Assembly (NCBI GenBank): GCA_016946835.1
Contig: JACVTC010000148.1
Location: 360,979 to 424,978 of the forward strand
Direction: 5' to 3'
DNA: 64,000 nt
From: Neocallimastix lanati (nom. inval.)
Lineage: Eukaryota > Neocallimastigomycota > Neocallimastigomycetes > Neocallimastigales > Neocallimastigaceae
Made by a program: the position numbers and the translations under genes. The first letter of the stretch is position 1; the number at the start of each line of letters is the position of its first letter. The notes under the pieces are model-generated. The model was given only the letters and a program-made list of their open reading frames with translations, was not told the origin of the DNA and did not search any database. Shown piece after piece: positions 22,752 to 32,522 of the stretch.

Positions 22752-25700
22752 ATGAATAAAATAATATTCATTTATAATTGGGAATTGCTAATAAAAAACA
22801 ATTCCCCAGTTATTATAGGATTTGGATATAGTAATATTAGAAATGACAAAGTATCAATTATTATAGATAATTATCCTTTATACAAATTTTCACAATATCG
22901 TGATTTCAAATTCAATGGCAATTCAAGAAACAATAAAGAAGTACTTTCAAGAAAACTTTTAAGACATTATTTAGAAGGTAATAAAATTATCTTTAAAGTC
23001 ATGTTCCCTAATTATTCCGAATATTCTTCTTATTATTCGTCAATATTAAATGTGGATATAATTTCAGCGTTTCTGGCTGAATGTAATTTAAATACAATAG
23101 GATGGATAGAAATGGAGCACTGGGAGTTAAATTCCAAAGAGAAGTATACTACCTTTGATGAAGAGTATATCGTTCAATATAAAAATATAAAATCTGTTGA
23201 AATTAATAGCTATCCATCTCCTTCTATTTTATCTTTTGATATTGAATGTATGTCTCATGATTTCGAATCATTTCCTAATCGATATATATTTGAAGATTAT
23301 ATATCAACTATTAGCCTTGTATTTAATCATGAAAACGAAAAAAAATGTATTGCCATATGCGTTAAATTTGATGATGATATTAATGTCATCAATAAAAATG
23401 AATTTGAAGAAATTGATGCAAAATTTTTTCCTTTTTTGGATCTTCAATCATTTAAAGCTGCATGTATCGAGCAAAGTATCTTTAAAATTGATATGAAAAA
23501 ATATGAAGCCCAAAAAATTAACAAAGAAAACAAAAATAATATAGCTAATAAGGTTGAAGATAGCGTAAAAGATAAGGTTGAAGAGAACACTGAAGATAAT
23601 GTTGAAATTGATGTTGAAAATAATATAGAAAGTAAAGTTGAATGTAATGTTGAAAGTAATGTTGAAAGCAATGTTAAAAATAATGAAGAAAAGCTTGTAG
23701 AGGATAATGTTGAAGATAATGCTGAAAATAAGGATAAAAATAATGTTGAAAACGATGTTCCAGAGATTATTGAAAATAATATTAGAAATCATGATTTAGA
23801 AAAAGTTGCTAAAAAATTTAAAGAAAATCACGAAAAATTGGATAGAATAATTCGTAAGTTAAAGAGTAGTGATGAAACTTTAAATTTTAGAAATAAGAAT
23901 TTAATTATTCAAACCAATAAAAATATTTGTAATCCTAATCAATCTAATAATACATATAATTCAGAGGTAAATGAAAGATTTAATAAATTCAAAAATATTT
24001 TAATAAAGAAAAGAAGTTATGATGAAGGGATTGTTAATCGATTTAATAGGTTAAGTAATATTTTAAATGCAAATTATAGTGATGATGGTCATAGTAGAAT
24101 TGATAAGTTTAAAAATATTTTAAATAAAATTGAGAAAGACACGGATCTTCCTATGAACAAGAAAGTTAAAAATCAATATGAAAACTTTGAGAAAATAGAA
24201 GATTTCATAAAACGAATGGAAGATAATAAAAAGAATAAAAATAATAAAGATTTAGATGAAAGTAAAAATAATGATGAACAATTTGAATATGAAATGATCT
24301 ATGTATCTACGGAATATGAACTATTGTGTGAATTTTTTAAGCAAATAAGTAAATTTGATCCCGATATTATTATTGGATTTAACACTTTTGGATTTGATTA
24401 TAAGTATTTAGCACAAAGAGCAGGTATGTATTTGAGCATTGATACGAAGGAGACACCATTCTCTGCTAGTCGAATTTTAAATAAACCTTCCCAATTCAAT
24501 AATTTAATGGGCGATGAAGTGGAATTATATATTCCGGGTCGTATAGCCGTTGATATATATAAGTATGCTAAATCCTTAAATTTACCATCCTCAAATTTAA
24601 ATTATGTTTCGGAGCAATTATTAAATAAACATAAAATAGATTTGCCCTATAAAGAAATGTTTTATTTAATCTATGAGAATACGGAAGAATCGTTACATAA
24701 AGTGGCAAAATACTGTGTTATGGATTCGATATTGACATTGAATATATTTAATGTTTCTCATCAGTGGATTCAACTTTTAGAAGTAGCAAAAATATCAAGA
24801 ATCCGTATTGACGAAGTCTATAAAACGGGGCAGAGTAAAAAATTTTCCAATTTGCTTTACAAATATTCTTACGACAATAATATATGTATTGATTTAGATC
24901 AATCCAATATTCAAGGGTATAAAGGAGCAACGGTAATTGAACCCAAACCAGGTGTGTATGATTATTGCACTATGCTAGATTTTACAAGTTTATATCCTAG
25001 TGTCATCATCACTCACAATATATGCTACACCACATTATTAGATAGTTCAACGATTGACAAATATCCCAAAGATTCGTATCACCGAATTGATATTGGTGAT
25101 AAAGTATATTATTACACTAAGAATCATATTGGTATTCTACCACAGATGATGAAAGTGCTTTTATCAGAACGTGTACGTTATAAAAATTTAATGAAGGAAT
25201 CCTCTGGTGCGGATTATATTATTTACGACAAGCGGCAATATGCATTGAAAATTCAAGCAAACTCAATTTATGGATGTCTTGGATCTAGCTCATTGAAATT
25301 CTTAAGATTTTTACCTGGCGCAGAATGTACCACCGGAATGGGAAGAAATTACTTAAATAAAGCCATAAATATTATTCAAGAAAAAACAAAATTTCATGTC
25401 ATCTATGGGGATACGGATTCCTGCCTAATCGAATATAAAAAAGAGAAGAAAAGTTTTTTTGAAATGTATTATAGCCAAAATAAAAATAGCAATAAAATCA
25501 ATAACAACGAAAACAACAACAACAATAACAACAACAACAATAACAATAGCAACAATAACAACAACAACATTATTAGTGATAATGAAAATGTTCAAAATAA
25601 TAATTTGGATCATTTTGATACTGATAAATTTGTTAAAGAGTGCAAAGAGGTATCCAATATCGTGACAAATCTACTACCAGAAGGGATGCATCTAAAATAT

Positions 25701-26294
25701 GAAAATACCTTTTCCCGAATGCTTATTATTTCGAAAAAGAAATACTCTGGAATTTTAGCTGATAAGGATAAACCGACTTTATACATAAAGGGTATAGATC
25801 TGATTAAAAAGAATACGTGTATTTTTATTCGTGATTATTACAAAATATTTTTATATATGATTCTTTATAAGTATCCGAAAAAATTAATAAAAGAAAAAGT
25901 CATTAAAATGAAAAAAGAATTACTAGCTGGTGAAGTTCCTTTTGAAAAATTGATTATGCGTTTATCCATTGGACCAAAATATAAGAATAAATCCTATTAC
26001 GTATTATTATTTATAAATAATCATAAAAGGTATAATCTTGATTATAAAGTAGGTGAAAAAATTAACTATGTTATTATAAAAACCACCAATTTTTCTTTTA
26101 GTAAAGATTCGAATTTATTTGGTGATAAAATTATGTCTTTAGATTTGTATAATAACTTAAAAGAAAAAAGTCTTAAAGATAAAAATATTATTGTACCAAA
26201 GTTAGATTATAATTACTATTATAATCATTATGTAAGAAAAGGTTTAATAAATTTATTAAAATCTTACAGTGAAGAGATCAGCGAACTACTTTAA
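22752..26294 (+). CDS. Viral family B DNA polymerase, open, 1180 residues
   Basis: The open copy of the replicative polymerase. The 3'-5' exonuclease has 'FDIECMSHD' (about residue 162), 'GFNTFGFDY' (about 542-550) and 'YCVMDS' (about 653). The polymerase has 'DFTSLYPSVI' (about 743), 'KIQANSIYG' (about 832), 'YGDTDS' (about 884) and 'SKKKYSG' (about 995), so all standard catalytic motifs are visible. Length matches asfarvirus polymerase (about 1210). Two low-complexity insertions are striking: residues about 254-510, with imperfect 12-base 'NVES'-type repeats (nucleotides 23570-23760), and an Asn-rich run at about 905-945 between the last palm motif and the 'KKKY' motif. The start at 22752 is the first ATG and aligns with the left copy's N-terminus. 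Assigned to an NCLDV-type RNA-primed enzyme, not a protein-primed plasmid type. Confidence 0.92.
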   Translation: MNKIIFIYNWELLIKNNSPVIIGFGYSNIRNDKVSIIIDNYPLYKFSQYRDFKFNGNSRNNKEVLSRKLLRHYLEGNKIIFKVMFPNYSEYSSYYSSILNVDIISAFLAECNLNTIGWIEMEHWELNSKEKYTTFDEEYIVQYKNIKSVEINSYPSPSILSFDIECMSHDFESFPNRYIFEDYISTISLVFNHENEKKCIAICVKFDDDINVINKNEFEEIDAKFFPFLDLQSFKAACIEQSIFKIDMKKYEAQKINKENKNNIANKVEDSVKDKVEENTEDNVEIDVENNIESKVECNVESNVESNVKNNEEKLVEDNVEDNAENKDKNNVENDVPEIIENNIRNHDLEKVAKKFKENHEKLDRIIRKLKSSDETLNFRNKNLIIQTNKNICNPNQSNNTYNSEVNERFNKFKNILIKKRSYDEGIVNRFNRLSNILNANYSDDGHSRIDKFKNILNKIEKDTDLPMNKKVKNQYENFEKIEDFIKRMEDNKKNKNNKDLDESKNNDEQFEYEMIYVSTEYELLCEFFKQISKFDPDIIIGFNTFGFDYKYLAQRAGMYLSIDTKETPFSASRILNKPSQFNNLMGDEVELYIPGRIAVDIYKYAKSLNLPSSNLNYVSEQLLNKHKIDLPYKEMFYLIYENTEESLHKVAKYCVMDSILTLNIFNVSHQWIQLLEVAKISRIRIDEVYKTGQSKKFSNLLYKYSYDNNICIDLDQSNIQGYKGATVIEPKPGVYDYCTMLDFTSLYPSVIITHNICYTTLLDSSTIDKYPKDSYHRIDIGDKVYYYTKNHIGILPQMMKVLLSERVRYKNLMKESSGADYIIYDKRQYALKIQANSIYGCLGSSSLKFLRFLPGAECTTGMGRNYLNKAINIIQEKTKFHVIYGDTDSCLIEYKKEKKSFFEMYYSQNKNSNKINNNENNNNNNNNNNNNSNNNNNNIISDNENVQNNNLDHFDTDKFVKECKEVSNIVTNLLPEGMHLKYENTFSRMLIISKKKYSGILADKDKPTLYIKGIDLIKKNTCIFIRDYYKIFLYMILYKYPKKLIKEKVIKMKKELLAGEVPFEKLIMRLSIGPKYKNKSYYVLLFINNHKRYNLDYKVGEKINYVIIKTTNFSFSKDSNLFGDKIMSLDLYNNLKEKSLKDKNIIVPKLDYNYYYNHYVRKGLINLLKSYSEEISELL

Positions 26295-26955
26295 AAATTT
26301 TAATATAAATATAAGTATAAAATTTTTATTCATACTGAGTTATTTTTTATAAAACTTTTAATGATAATTACAATTAATTGTATAAAATAAGATAAAAGCA
26401 AAGTGTATAATAAAAATTAAAATAAAAAGTACAAGCATAATGTTTTACTTTTCATGAATTTATTTATATTACTGTTATTTAATTTTATTTTTTCATATAG
26501 TACAAATTTTATATTTTACATAAAATGTTTTTAAAAAAAAAAAAAAGGACATTGTCAGCACTATTATATTTTTGTATTTTCATTAGTCCTATTATTATTA
26601 AATTTTTATTATAGTTTATTATTATTACTTTAATTTACACAATATATATTAATGTATTTAATCTACTCTAATTAATATTTCTTGTTTTAATTTAGTATAT
26701 TTTTTTAAAAATATATTTTGAATTTTTATATATATAATGTAACTAAAATTTATATATCATAATATTAAATAATATATGTAAAGTAGTACATATATTTGTA
26801 TATATATTTTTTAAAAAAATAAAATATATATAACTTTAAAATTAAATATATAGATATTAATATAAAAATGCTTACATTATAAATTATTCATTTTTTTGAA
26901 AATAACATTTGTTAATAATAATATTATAATAATATCCTTTATAAGGAATAATTAT
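26295..26955. other. AT-rich convergent intergenic region
   Basis: About 0.66 kb of A/T-rich DNA between converging polymerase and RNA polymerase genes; no gene seen. Confidence 0.5.
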
Positions 26956-28467
26956 TTAAATTTTATCATTGTATATTCCAGTAATAATTTTTGCTGATAC
27001 GGAAGATAAACTATCTTTAACGCCGTATAAAATATTTTCTAAAACGCTATAAGGATCTTCAAAGGACAATTTTGAAATAAATGAGTAATCATCATTTTTC
27101 ATTCCGAAACGTGACATTGGTACGATGGTATTATTCCGACACATGAAGTTAGTAAGTAATTCAATATGTTGATTATTGTAGTACGATTTATCGATATTAG
27201 TAATTCGTTTTAATTGCTCTAGAATATTTTGTTTTCGAGTGTTATGATCAACATATTTTGAAGTACCATAAACGGTATAACGAGAACGATCAAGATCAAT
27301 ATATTGATTTTCGAAAAGAGGGTCAAGATTTCTTCCGACGACTTCCACGTAAAATTCTTCTTCTCCAAGCATTTTAGAAGTGACAGTTTTTACTCCTTTA
27401 GTTCCTGTTAAAGAAATATCACTTAGTAATTTGATAATTTTTTCATCTTTTATTTTAACATAATTACTATCAAGTATATAGTAATTTTCTTTTTCTTCAA
27501 ACTTTAAATTATTTATTTTAAAATAATCTAATAAGCTATCGTTAGTAATATTTGATTCATTTTTAATTTCGATATGACGTTCTTCATCATTTTTATTTTG
27601 GGTATGAAAATTTTCTTCATATTGCCATTCATTTTTATTCTGTTCGTTATCACTTAAAACATATTTATCATTGTAGTCATTGTAGTCATCATCACTTTCC
27701 AAGTTTATTACGTTATTAGGATAATTTTCTTTTACTTTATAAACACATAATATATCTTCTTCAACAACATATTCTATACCATTACTATCTAACCAGTCTA
27801 ATATTTTTGAAGCTGGGCTTTTAAATTCAATATAAAGATTCTCAAGATTAAATGAAGAATCCCACTTTCCAAGAATGTTTTTAGAAACTTTTAAATATTG
27901 CTTGATAGTTTGGTGTATGATGAGAGGATGAAGTCTATGGGCAAAAACACTATGGGAATAAAGATAAAAACGTAAATTAAAACCGTTATAAACCACATCT
28001 AATACAATATCTTTTAAATTTATATATTTAAAACTATTTAAAATTCTTTCTTTTGAATCTTCATCATAATCGTCTGGTTTTAAATAAAATTCAACTACAC
28101 TTAACTCTGTTTTATTATGAGTTATATTATATAACTCTTTCAAACCATTAATCGTATCATCGCCTGCAAGTTTATGAAAATAACTCAAAGCTGATTGAGT
28201 GACCGGTTCTCCAATTGACTGAGCCGCTAGAATTCCAACATGAGTATTTGCTGCCACTTTATGTGAATTAATATGATTTATAACTATTTTAACAAATTCA
28301 TCGGGTTTAAAATTTGACGATTTCCTTTTTTGTTCAAGAAATTTTCTAATTTTTTGAAGTAAATTTTTAATGTATACTTGAAAATGAATAATCTCATTAG
28401 AAAATGGATTAGATATTTTATTACAAATATAATTAATGTCTGATTCAGAAAAATATTCTTTAGTCAT
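26956..28467 (-). CDS. Viral RNA polymerase largest subunit, C-terminal gene (A''-like), 503 residues
   Basis: This frame begins with a Met and a helical lead, then 'HVGILAAQSIGEPVTQSALSYFHKLAG' (residues 76-102; quoted in two parts: 'HVGILAAQSIGEP' and 'VTQSALSYFHKLAG'), which is the trigger-loop-proximal signature of RPB1 family proteins. The C-terminal block 'YVDHNTRKQNIL' and 'PMSRFGMKNDD...SFEDP' (about 425-480) matches the clamp-closing end of RPB1. There is no heptad-repeat tail. A low-complexity Asp/Glu/Asn segment lies at about residues 245-310. The N-terminal part of the subunit is a separate gene at 39916-42075 on the same strand. The boundary between them matches the archaeal RpoA1/RpoA2 boundary. 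No other recognisable RPB1 piece lies in the 11 kb between. Confidence 0.85.
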   Translation of the reverse strand: MTKEYFSESDINYICNKISNPFSNEIIHFQVYIKNLLQKIRKFLEQKRKSSNFKPDEFVKIVINHINSHKVAANTHVGILAAQSIGEPVTQSALSYFHKLAGDDTINGLKELYNITHNKTELSVVEFYLKPDDYDEDSKERILNSFKYINLKDIVLDVVYNGFNLRFYLYSHSVFAHRLHPLIIHQTIKQYLKVSKNILGKWDSSFNLENLYIEFKSPASKILDWLDSNGIEYVVEEDILCVYKVKENYPNNVINLESDDDYNDYNDKYVLSDNEQNKNEWQYEENFHTQNKNDEERHIEIKNESNITNDSLLDYFKINNLKFEEKENYYILDSNYVKIKDEKIIKLLSDISLTGTKGVKTVTSKMLGEEEFYVEVVGRNLDPLFENQYIDLDRSRYTVYGTSKYVDHNTRKQNILEQLKRITNIDKSYYNNQHIELLTNFMCRNNTIVPMSRFGMKNDDYSFISKLSFEDPYSVLENILYGVKDSLSSVSAKIITGIYNDKI

Positions 28468-28921
28468 TTATTTTTAAATAATTTTATTAATTTTGGTTTA
28501 TGAAAACGAATATATTATTATCATTTTATTTAAGAAATATAAATGTAAATAAAATTTTTACATCTATATAATAAATTTTTATTTTTGTATATAATTAAAT
28601 TATTATGTTAAAATAAAAATAAAGAAAACAATAAATAAATTTAATTCATTACATGGATTAAAGAAATCAATAAAATTAGTTGATTTGATGAAATATTTTT
28701 TTTTTTTTTTTTTTTTTTTGTTTTAAAAAATATAAACTAAATATATATATATATACACCATAAATTTTTAAATATATAAATAATTAAAAATCAATATATA
28801 AAACATAATTTTTAAATATATAAATAATAAAAAATATATATAAATAAATTATATATAAATATATAAATTTAAACAATAATAATCTATAAATAATGAAGAT
28901 GTTTCTGAACAAAAACGAAAC
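28468..28921. other. AT-rich intergenic region
   Basis: About 0.45 kb without a gene; contains a T run near 28699-28719 and AT dinucleotide repeats. Confidence 0.5.
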
Positions 28922-31132
28922 TTAATATATCATATAGTCAGAATTATTTTTATTTTGTATAATTATTGAACCATCAATATTTCTATTTAATAATAAATAT
29001 GGTTTATTTTTCATCCCAGGTTTAAAAGGAATAAATTTTGCTTTGCATGGATAATATTTATTATTTGACCATACACCATATACAATTATATTATTGTTTT
29101 CTTCATTATCTTTTGATGTACTATAGTAATGATATGCACTTATATCTTTAACATGGTCATACAAATCAGATAATTCTGGTAATAAGGATTCCAATTGACT
29201 TGAAGAGATGATAGATACTTCAGGAATTATATTTGAATAAAACGAATACCACAAATAGCAATTTGTTTTTTCTATGCGTTCCTCAGCGATAAGAATAACG
29301 TGGTCATCTTCCTGTACGAATTGTTTAACACAATTTTGTAAATCGTTATTATCGATAATTGATATGTTATTTTTAGCATATAAGGAAAATATTGCTTTGA
29401 CTAAAGGATCGTCCTTATAAAATAATTTAGATGATGAGGAAATAATAAATTCATATCTGTAATTTGATACTGTATATAATTTAGTAGTATTGAGCATGAT
29501 GACAAGGAAAGAAAAAGAAGAATTATAATTATACAAATAATTAGAAACGGCATAAGGATAAACCTCTGAATTATCATCAACGGAAAAGGCTAAAATATTT
29601 ATTTTCTTGACGTCTATGTTTTCATTTTCAAAATATCTTGAATTATTAATACTATTCTTCACTGAATTTATAAAATTCTCTTTTGAGGGAATTCCAATAT
29701 AGGAATGACATTTAGGACACCTTTTGAATTCAATTAGCGAGTCAACAATATCAAAATGGACTCTATATAACATTGATAGTTCAAATCCATATGGCACAAA
29801 TAATGTTGGAGGCAAGATACCTTTACTATTTTCATCAAGATGAGAAGAAAGGTTAGAATATTCTACGTTCTTTTTATTGCTAGCATTTCGAATTACTTTA
29901 ACACATTTGGGTACTTTCCCTTCTTTATTAAAACTTTTATTTGTAGTTAGATTAATAGTATATCCAGAATTTAAAGGAGCCATATAATAATTCTCTTTCC
30001 ACTGGACATATCGTATGCTATTTCTATCGCAGTACTCTTTGTCAGCAATAACCGGTAAAACTTTGTCTTTATTGTTGAAATATCGAGTATAATAATTACC
30101 AAATAATTTATTATAATTTATCTTTATTGGAATGTTAAAGTGGAGATCGCTTCCGATCATGACCTCATTGTGAAAATCGATATAAAGAAAATATAAATAT
30201 TTGACTATTATTTTGATCGTTGAATACATATACCATTGTACCTCTTGAAATTGGATAGTTTCATTAAAAGTTTTCCATTTATTATATAAATTCATAACGA
30301 AAGATGTTTTATATATATCAAGAGTATAAATTACCTTTTCAGCTAAAGACATTACATTAATACTTTCATTCGTATATATATTGAAGAATAGATTGTGTTT
30401 TAGAAGCATCATATCAAATAATTGAAAATTTATACTAATAGGGTAGTTAAACGTTACTTTTAAGGGATCACATTCAATAAAAACATCATCAGGAGAAATA
30501 TTAAAGAAAGGTAAAATTTTCAAAACGATATCATACGACTCTTTTACGGTAAAAGTTATTTTACTTTCAGTGATCAATATATTATCATGGCATAATTTTA
30601 TAAGGATATAATTTTCATTACTTTCAATACTTTTTGAAATTGAATTATCATCATTCATTAGTACTTGTTCGTAAAGATATGTTTTATTGAAATAATCATT
30701 ATAATAGTGTAAGTAAGTTATACTTTCTATATTACAAATAATATATTGTGCAGTTTCTGATAAATCTAATTTTATCAACTCCTCATAAACTATTTTAAAG
30801 CGTTGAATTGGAATATCAATAGAGACATAAAACAAAGTTTTAGTTGTATCATTCAAGTAATATTTATGTTTTATATGTTTATTGTTAACAATACTTTCTA
30901 ATCTATCAATTAACATAAACATTATTTTGTGCTGATAATCAATATTACTAATATCTGTATCTTTATTATCGTTACGTTTAACGATATATCTATCTTTTGA
31001 TAACTGATTACAATCAATGATATTTATACCCTCGAAAAAAGAATAAATTTTACCATTTATATGTATTTCCAATTGTAGAGGAACAGAATGATAATTTACT
31101 AAAATACTACGGATAAGATTTATAACATTCAT
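28922..31132 (-). CDS. Candidate viral early transcription factor large subunit (VETF-L/A7-like), 736 residues
   Basis: An intact 736-residue frame without signal peptide or membrane segments. I do not recognise a certain family. Features seen: a mixed alpha/beta N-terminal half, a Cys pair 'RCPKCHSYIG' (about residues 475-484) that could bind zinc together with another site, and a C-terminal region with 'YGVWSNNKYYPCKAKF'. Poxvirus VETF large subunit A7 is 710 residues, and the element also carries the D6-type helicase that is its partner in poxviruses. Length, context and the absence of another candidate make VETF-L the best guess, but this is mostly contextual. An alternative is a Sec23/24-like zinc protein, since the 'CPKCHSYI' segment also resembles that family. 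Confidence 0.4.
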   Translation of the reverse strand: MNVINLIRSILVNYHSVPLQLEIHINGKIYSFFEGINIIDCNQLSKDRYIVKRNDNKDTDISNIDYQHKIMFMLIDRLESIVNNKHIKHKYYLNDTTKTLFYVSIDIPIQRFKIVYEELIKLDLSETAQYIICNIESITYLHYYNDYFNKTYLYEQVLMNDDNSISKSIESNENYILIKLCHDNILITESKITFTVKESYDIVLKILPFFNISPDDVFIECDPLKVTFNYPISINFQLFDMMLLKHNLFFNIYTNESINVMSLAEKVIYTLDIYKTSFVMNLYNKWKTFNETIQFQEVQWYMYSTIKIIVKYLYFLYIDFHNEVMIGSDLHFNIPIKINYNKLFGNYYTRYFNNKDKVLPVIADKEYCDRNSIRYVQWKENYYMAPLNSGYTINLTTNKSFNKEGKVPKCVKVIRNASNKKNVEYSNLSSHLDENSKGILPPTLFVPYGFELSMLYRVHFDIVDSLIEFKRCPKCHSYIGIPSKENFINSVKNSINNSRYFENENIDVKKINILAFSVDDNSEVYPYAVSNYLYNYNSSFSFLVIMLNTTKLYTVSNYRYEFIISSSSKLFYKDDPLVKAIFSLYAKNNISIIDNNDLQNCVKQFVQEDDHVILIAEERIEKTNCYLWYSFYSNIIPEVSIISSSQLESLLPELSDLYDHVKDISAYHYYSTSKDNEENNNIIVYGVWSNNKYYPCKAKFIPFKPGMKNKPYLLLNRNIDGSIIIQNKNNSDYMIY

Positions 31133-31682
31133 AGTTTTTTATACTCAATATGAAAATATAATTTTTACCTATAAAAAAAATAATAATATTTCTTGTTAAT
31201 ATTTTAAATCGTACCTAGAGTAAATTTTTTATCATTTTAAAAATCAACTATGAATTATTATATTTAAATAGATATATATTTATTATTATTTTTTTTTTTT
31301 TTTTGTGTTGAATTTTTTATTTTTGATTTTTTTTTTATTTCATTACTAAATTTGACAAGGCTATTTTTATTTTTTTAAGTACTACAAATATTTTAGAAAA
31401 ATTTTTATAATATTTTTTTTTTCTAAAATGAATTTTAAAAAATTTAAAAATTTATTAAAATCTAAATCAAATTTATAACTAAATTTTGGAGAAAAAAAAT
31501 TAGGAAATATTCTTTTTAAAAACTTTAAATAGATATAACAAATAAATAATAGAAAGTAAATTAATGAATTAAATATATAAATAAATAAATAAATAAAAAT
31601 AAATAAATAAAAATAAATAAATAAAAATAAATAAATTAATTTAAATAGATTAAAGATTAATAATTAAAAAAATTAATATAAT
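31133..31682. other. AT-rich divergent intergenic region with tetranucleotide repeat
   Basis: About 0.55 kb between divergent viral genes. It carries T runs, A runs and an imperfect (AAAT)n array at 31576-31636, just upstream of the zinc-ribbon gene. Confidence 0.6.
31576..31636. repeat. (AAAT)n microsatellite
   Basis: About 60 bases of AAAT units interrupted by AAAAAT variants. Low-complexity expansion typical of this AT-rich genome. Confidence 0.8.
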
Positions 31683-31934
31683 ATGGATAATATTTCGATG
31701 AAAGCATTGGATAAATTTTTTAAAGAATCGTCCTTATTTAGTGAAGATAGATTAAGAGAGAAAAATAAATTACCGGTATTAGATGATGAAAAAAAGGAAA
31801 TAAAAAAAAATTCTATATGTTGTAAAAGATGTAATAATAATAAATATATTGAGTTGAGACGTTTACAAATTCGTAGATGTGATGAAGAGGCCACTATAGT
31901 ATATTATTGTTCAAACTGTAAAAGAGTTATTTAA
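31683..31934 (+). CDS. TFIIS/RPB9-type zinc ribbon protein, 83 residues
   Basis: A small intact gene. The C-terminal half forms a zinc ribbon: 'CCKRC' (residues 47-51), then 'QIRRCDEEATIVYYCSNC' (62-79) with the two Cys pairs spaced as in the TFIIS C-terminal domain. The acidic 'DE' pair in the hairpin, which reaches into the RNA polymerase active site to stimulate transcript cleavage in TFIIS, is present, favouring a TFIIS-like cleavage factor over a purely structural RPB9. The N-terminal 40 residues are charged and helical with no TFIIS domain II length. Asfarvirus I243L and poxvirus Rpo30 are related but longer. It probably works with the viral RNA polymerase encoded nearby. Confidence 0.75.
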   Translation: MDNISMKALDKFFKESSLFSEDRLREKNKLPVLDDEKKEIKKNSICCKRCNNNKYIELRRLQIRRCDEEATIVYYCSNCKRVI

Positions 31935-32522
31935 AACTTTTATTTATTTTATAATTTTTTAATAATATTTAGATTTAAATTATTTATGAATTTTAAATAT
32001 TTAATAAATGTTATTTAAATATAATTCATTATATATATATATAATTAAAAATATGGAATTTTATATTCAATTTAACTTTTATAAAATATTAAAATTATAG
32101 TTTTGGTTTAAAAAAAAATATGAATAATTTTAATTTTTACATAAATTATTTTTTTTTTTTTTGAAATTATTATCCAATATTATAATATTACTAATTAATT
32201 ATAAATATTCCTTCATATGAAATGAAATGAATTTAATACAAGAAATTATGTATATTATAATATTAATTTGTAAATATTTAAATTTTTTTTTTAAAAAATA
32301 ATAAAAAGTAATAATAAAATTAGTAGTTTATAGTGATTAGGGGCTTATACAAAAAAAGAAAAAAAAATTGACATAAATAATATATTTTAACCATTTCCTA
32401 ATTTGTTTAAAATGAAAAATTAAATTATAAATTTAATAGTAAATTACTCATTAACGTATATAAATTTTATTGAAATTTTTTAAATACAATATTTAATGTA
32501 TTAAAAAGTATTAAAATTTAAA
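31935..32522. other. AT-rich intergenic region
   Basis: About 0.59 kb without a gene; includes the candidate promoter at 32406-32430. Confidence 0.5.
32406..32430 (+). promoter_or_regulatory. Candidate poxvirus-like early promoter, second copy
   Basis: TTTAAAATGAAAAA followed by TTAAATTATAA, matching 7205-7230 except for one added A, lies 93 bases before the start at 32523. The two flanking regions are otherwise different, which argues for a shared signal rather than duplication. Confidence 0.4.

Larger units (their letters stand above)
20947..26294. repeat. Right arm of the diverged inverted duplication
   Basis: Gene order is 196-residue unknown (minus), 151-residue unknown (plus), polymerase (plus): the exact mirror of 2292-6613. 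All three frames are open in this arm, whereas the polymerase is broken in the left arm. The arms have diverged too far to be recent copies. Confidence 0.8.

Noticed and set aside
23444-23792. Minus-strand open frames rich in Ile, Phe and Ser inside the polymerase
   Set aside because: They mirror the imperfect 12-base repeat in the polymerase insertion and have no start context or conservation.
31576-31636. Possible CRISPR-like or regulatory repeat array
   Set aside because: Simple AAAT microsatellite with no spacers.
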